From Bacteroidales bacterium (GTDB lineage Bacteria > Bacteroidota > Bacteroidia > Bacteroidales > VadinHA17): a DNA stretch of 35,076 nt. The stretch is taken from contig JALOMO010000034.1 in NCBI GenBank assembly GCA_025455395.1, positions 1 to 35,076 of the forward strand. The letters run 5' to 3'. Position 1 is the stretch's first letter. The number at the start of each line of letters is the position of its first letter. The notes beneath the pieces were generated by a model. The model ran no database searches. It was not told the origin of the DNA and worked only from the letters and a program-made list of their open reading frames with translations. Shown here piece by piece: positions 32,722 through 35,076 of the stretch. The position numbers and the translations under genes were made by a program.

Positions 32722-35076
32722 CTGTAGAGAAGGTATTTTTCCCTTATGGTCATGAATTCACTGATATCATTCTTACAGGCCTCGATCACCTGTTCCACGC
32801 TCATTTCAGGCTCATCCAGATACTTCAGCCATGATGTAGGGTAAATTACCAGTGAGTCAGGACTGCACTTACGGTATGCATCGATAATGTGAATTGCACC
32901 TTCGACCGATCTGTAGACTGCCGGATCGGTTACCATTACCTCAACCCCGCCGCACATCTCGTCCCACGGTTTGCCTGACCGTCCTGAACCTGTTCCTGAG
33001 GAGCGTGGTATGAAATAGGCAGGTCTGAAATATGCTCCCTGGATACCCCTGCTGTTAAGGTCATCAGCAACCTTTCCGGCATCGATCCATGGTGCGCCGG
33101 TAAGCAGGAACGGTTTTGTGGTGCCCCTCCCCTCGGAAATATTGGTTCTCTCGAAGAAGCATTGCCCCGGGTAGACCACCGCTGTCTCCCATGTGTCCAT
33201 GTTCGGTGAAGGCATCACCCACAACAGTCCGGTCTCGTTCCACATCATGCTTCGACGCCAGCCTTTCATCTTTATCACTGTCAGATCAGCACCATATCGC
33301 TCGGTCTCATTCCACATAGTGGCCAGCTCTCCATAGGTCATGCCATGTCTCAGCGGCAGGGGATGCCTGTATATGCTTATTGTGTCATGCATCGGTCCCT
33401 CAACTATCCTTCCTCCGAGCGGATTAGGCCTGTCGAGAACGATAAAAGGTATGCCCGCATTTGCACATGCCTCCATAGCATGAGACATTGAAAACTTGAA
33501 TGTGTACCATGCTGTCCCCACTCCCTGGATGTCGAATATCATCACGTCAATGCTGTCAATCCACTCCTTCTTCGGTGCCCATGAATCACCATAGAGGCTG
33601 TAAACAGGTACACCTGTCTGCGGATCGGGTTCACCATCCTGCCTTATCCTTCCCTGCAATGCTCCCCTGACACCGTGCTCGGCGCCAAACAGGGCAACAA
33701 GATTTACACCTGGCGTTCCGGCCAGTATGTCAATACTGCTCCTCATATCTGAGCCAACTGCTGAAGGATTGGTAATAAGACCAACTCTTTTGCCTTTAAT
33801 CAGATCAAGATGCTCCTTTACAAGCACATCTATCCCCGGAGTAACTGCCGGCTGCCTGAGAGCCGGTCGTTTCTGCCTGGCTGCATGCTGTGCCATGATC
33901 TCATCAAGCGTTGGTGCCTCAGCCAGTGAGAGGTCTGTTACTTTCATGCGCATAACCTCACTCTCGTTCCCAAAGCGGTCTACTGCCGATACTGCCACAC
34001 TGTCGAGCGTCCAGAGCACCTGATCAAGACGCGTTATGTTCTTCGGATCTGACCTCTCAAGCAGGGCAGAGTTAATAATCCATACCGGGAATGCGTCAGT
34101 GATGGTGCCGCCGCCGTGTATGTCGTAGTTCCATTGTGAACCGTACTTGCGGTATACTACCCACCGGGAAACATCAGTCATCTCCGGATGGTTCCAATCC
34201 AGTGCCAGTTCTTCTCCCTCCTGTGCCATGGTTACCACCGGAGGCGCAGGAGCCTTCCTGTCGAGCCACGGCGAGGGCGGTACCAGTGCCCTGCGCTTAT
34301 AGGGACCGTCGGCAACAGCCTTCACCAGTCCAGGTGTATAGACCAGCGGGCCTATGCTCCAGTGTATCACTCCAGGACTCTGCGGCAGCATGCCGCGTGT
34401 TATCATGATCTGGTTCAGGGCCTCATCGATAGCCCTCTCGGAGTTCTGGCTGCCGAGACTTATGCCAGGCCACAGATGCCTGCCTTTCAGATTCTCATCC
34501 TTCCACCATCCGAGAAGCACGGGATAGCTCTGGGCCAGCTGGTTGACAGGCCAGTAAAGCTGTGGCGAGTAATAGTCAATCCACCCTTCATTAAGCCACT
34601 TGCGCGCGTCTGCATAGAGTGTATTATGCTGATCAAAACTGCCTCCAATTGCGGGAGGATTATAGGGGCGCCATATGCCAAACGGACTCAGCCCGAACTT
34701 GACCCATGGCTTCTCAGCCTTAATTCCCTTGTAGAGCCTTTCAATAAAGACATTTACACTCTCCCTCCTCCAATCGCCGCGCGACAGCTTGCCGCCGCCG
34801 CCCTGGTAAGCCTGCCAGCTCTCATCATCAGGAAAATCCTTGAAATTATTATAGTCGGGGTAGGGATAAAAATAGTCGTCAAAGTGTATGCCGTCAAGGT
34901 CATATCGCTTAACAAGGTCCATCACAACATTGTATGAATGGTCCTGCGTACCCTTCATTGACGGATCCATCCACCAGTAACCCTGCTCGAGCTTCAACAC
35001 AAGCTCAGGCTTCTTTTTCACAATAGATGCCTCTGTCACCGGTCCTCCTGAACTGTGATGCGCACGGTAAGGATTC
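32718..35076 (-). CDS. GHL10 and NamZ (DUF1343) fusion, N-terminus outside window
   Basis: The frame is open to the window end (the last bases read NPYRAHHSSGG), so the true start lies further right; 785 codons plus stop are visible. The N-terminal part is a GHL10 (DUF187-like) glycoside-hydrolase-like TIM barrel: DGIHFDDYFYPYP, FGLSPFGIWRP, DYYSPQLYWP. A fibronectin-like linker region follows (about visible residues 270-390). The C-terminal 380 residues are NamZ/DUF1343 (GH171): VGLITNPSA, the conserved LFGAEHG, FDIQGVGTAWYTF, LDRPNPLGG and the NISEGRGTT segment. NamZ of Bacillus subtilis is an exo-beta-N-acetylmuramidase. With the coupled amidase it should dismantle peptidoglycan strands. 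Confidence 0.9.
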   Translation of the reverse strand, partial: NPYRAHHSSGGPVTEASIVKKKPELVLKLEQGYWWMDPSMKGTQDHSYNVVMDLVKRYDLDGIHFDDYFYPYPDYNNFKDFPDDESWQAYQGGGGKLSRGDWRRESVNVFIERLYKGIKAEKPWVKFGLSPFGIWRPYNPPAIGGSFDQHNTLYADARKWLNEGWIDYYSPQLYWPVNQLAQSYPVLLGWWKDENLKGRHLWPGISLGSQNSERAIDEALNQIMITRGMLPQSPGVIHWSIGPLVYTPGLVKAVADGPYKRRALVPPSPWLDRKAPAPPVVTMAQEGEELALDWNHPEMTDVSRWVVYRKYGSQWNYDIHGGGTITDAFPVWIINSALLERSDPKNITRLDQVLWTLDSVAVSAVDRFGNESEVMRMKVTDLSLAEAPTLDEIMAQHAARQKRPALRQPAVTPGIDVLVKEHLDLIKGKRVGLITNPSAVGSDMRSSIDILAGTPGVNLVALFGAEHGVRGALQGRIRQDGEPDPQTGVPVYSLYGDSWAPKKEWIDSIDVMIFDIQGVGTAWYTFKFSMSHAMEACANAGIPFIVLDRPNPLGGRIVEGPMHDTISIYRHPLPLRHGMTYGELATMWNETERYGADLTVIKMKGWRRSMMWNETGLLWVMPSPNMDTWETAVVYPGQCFFERTNISEGRGTTKPFLLTGAPWIDAGKVADDLNSRGIQGAYFRPAYFIPRSSGTGSGRSGKPWDEMCGGVEVMVTDPAVYRSVEGAIHIIDAYRKCSPDSLVIYPTSWLKYLDEPEMSVEQVIEACKNDISEFMTIREKYLLYR

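Noticed and set aside
34188-34937. 249-codon plus-strand frame
   Set aside because: It lies opposite the GHL10 coding region, whose protein is clearly recognisable; the plus-strand product has no family features.

Overview
The window looks like a chromosomal segment of a member of the Bacteroidota, probably a Bacteroidales-type carbohydrate degrader. The reasons are a SusC/SusD pair, few Shine-Dalgarno sequences, Bacteroidota-type families (DUF3871, DUF1566 with YNDLxxKP repeats), many Tat and lipoprotein exporters, and a GHL10/NamZ (DUF1343) protein. No species can be named from the sequence alone.

Region 1 (1-7470) reads as the right part of an integrated mobile element. It carries the 3' part of a DUF1566 surface protein and a run of small same-strand genes: a DUF4145 zinc-ribbon protein, two unknown membrane proteins and a membrane-anchored HNH nuclease. 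Three spacers in this run share a 21-bp motif that can form a small hairpin, as in a gene-cassette array. A replication/recombination-type module follows: a small unknown protein, a RecA-like AAA ATPase, DUF3871, a small unknown protein and a RadC/JAB protein. The element ends at 7400-7470 in what looks like a displaced 3' end of the tmRNA gene ssrA, a classic attachment site. No integrase is in the window, so the left end should lie outside it.

Region 2 (7470-8035) has no genes. It holds twin terminators, a 48-bp duplicated hairpin block, an 8-bp microsatellite, and a second copy of the 21 bp at the ssrA end.

Region 3 (8036-11042) encodes a TIR-transmembrane-TolB-like-TPR protein and an exported nitroreductase.

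Region 4 (11118-24741, all minus strand) is a SusC/SusD locus without any glycoside hydrolase. In transcription order it has a secreted mutarotase-like protein, SusC, SusD, a type-B carboxylesterase lipoprotein, a YdjC/ChbG-type deacetylase, two related metallo-beta-lactamase (MBL) fold proteins, a second YdjC/ChbG-type protein and a third MBL-fold lipoprotein. The enzyme set suggests uptake and processing of an acylated or lactone-containing compound; this is inference.

Region 5 (24983-35076) is housekeeping and envelope metabolism. It holds divergent murB/murA (MurA with Asp in place of the fosfomycin-target Cys), divergent glpK/glpD, and a two-gene operon of a GHL10-NamZ fusion (cut by the window end) and a lipoprotein N-acetylmuramoyl-L-alanine amidase, probably for peptidoglycan breakdown or salvage.
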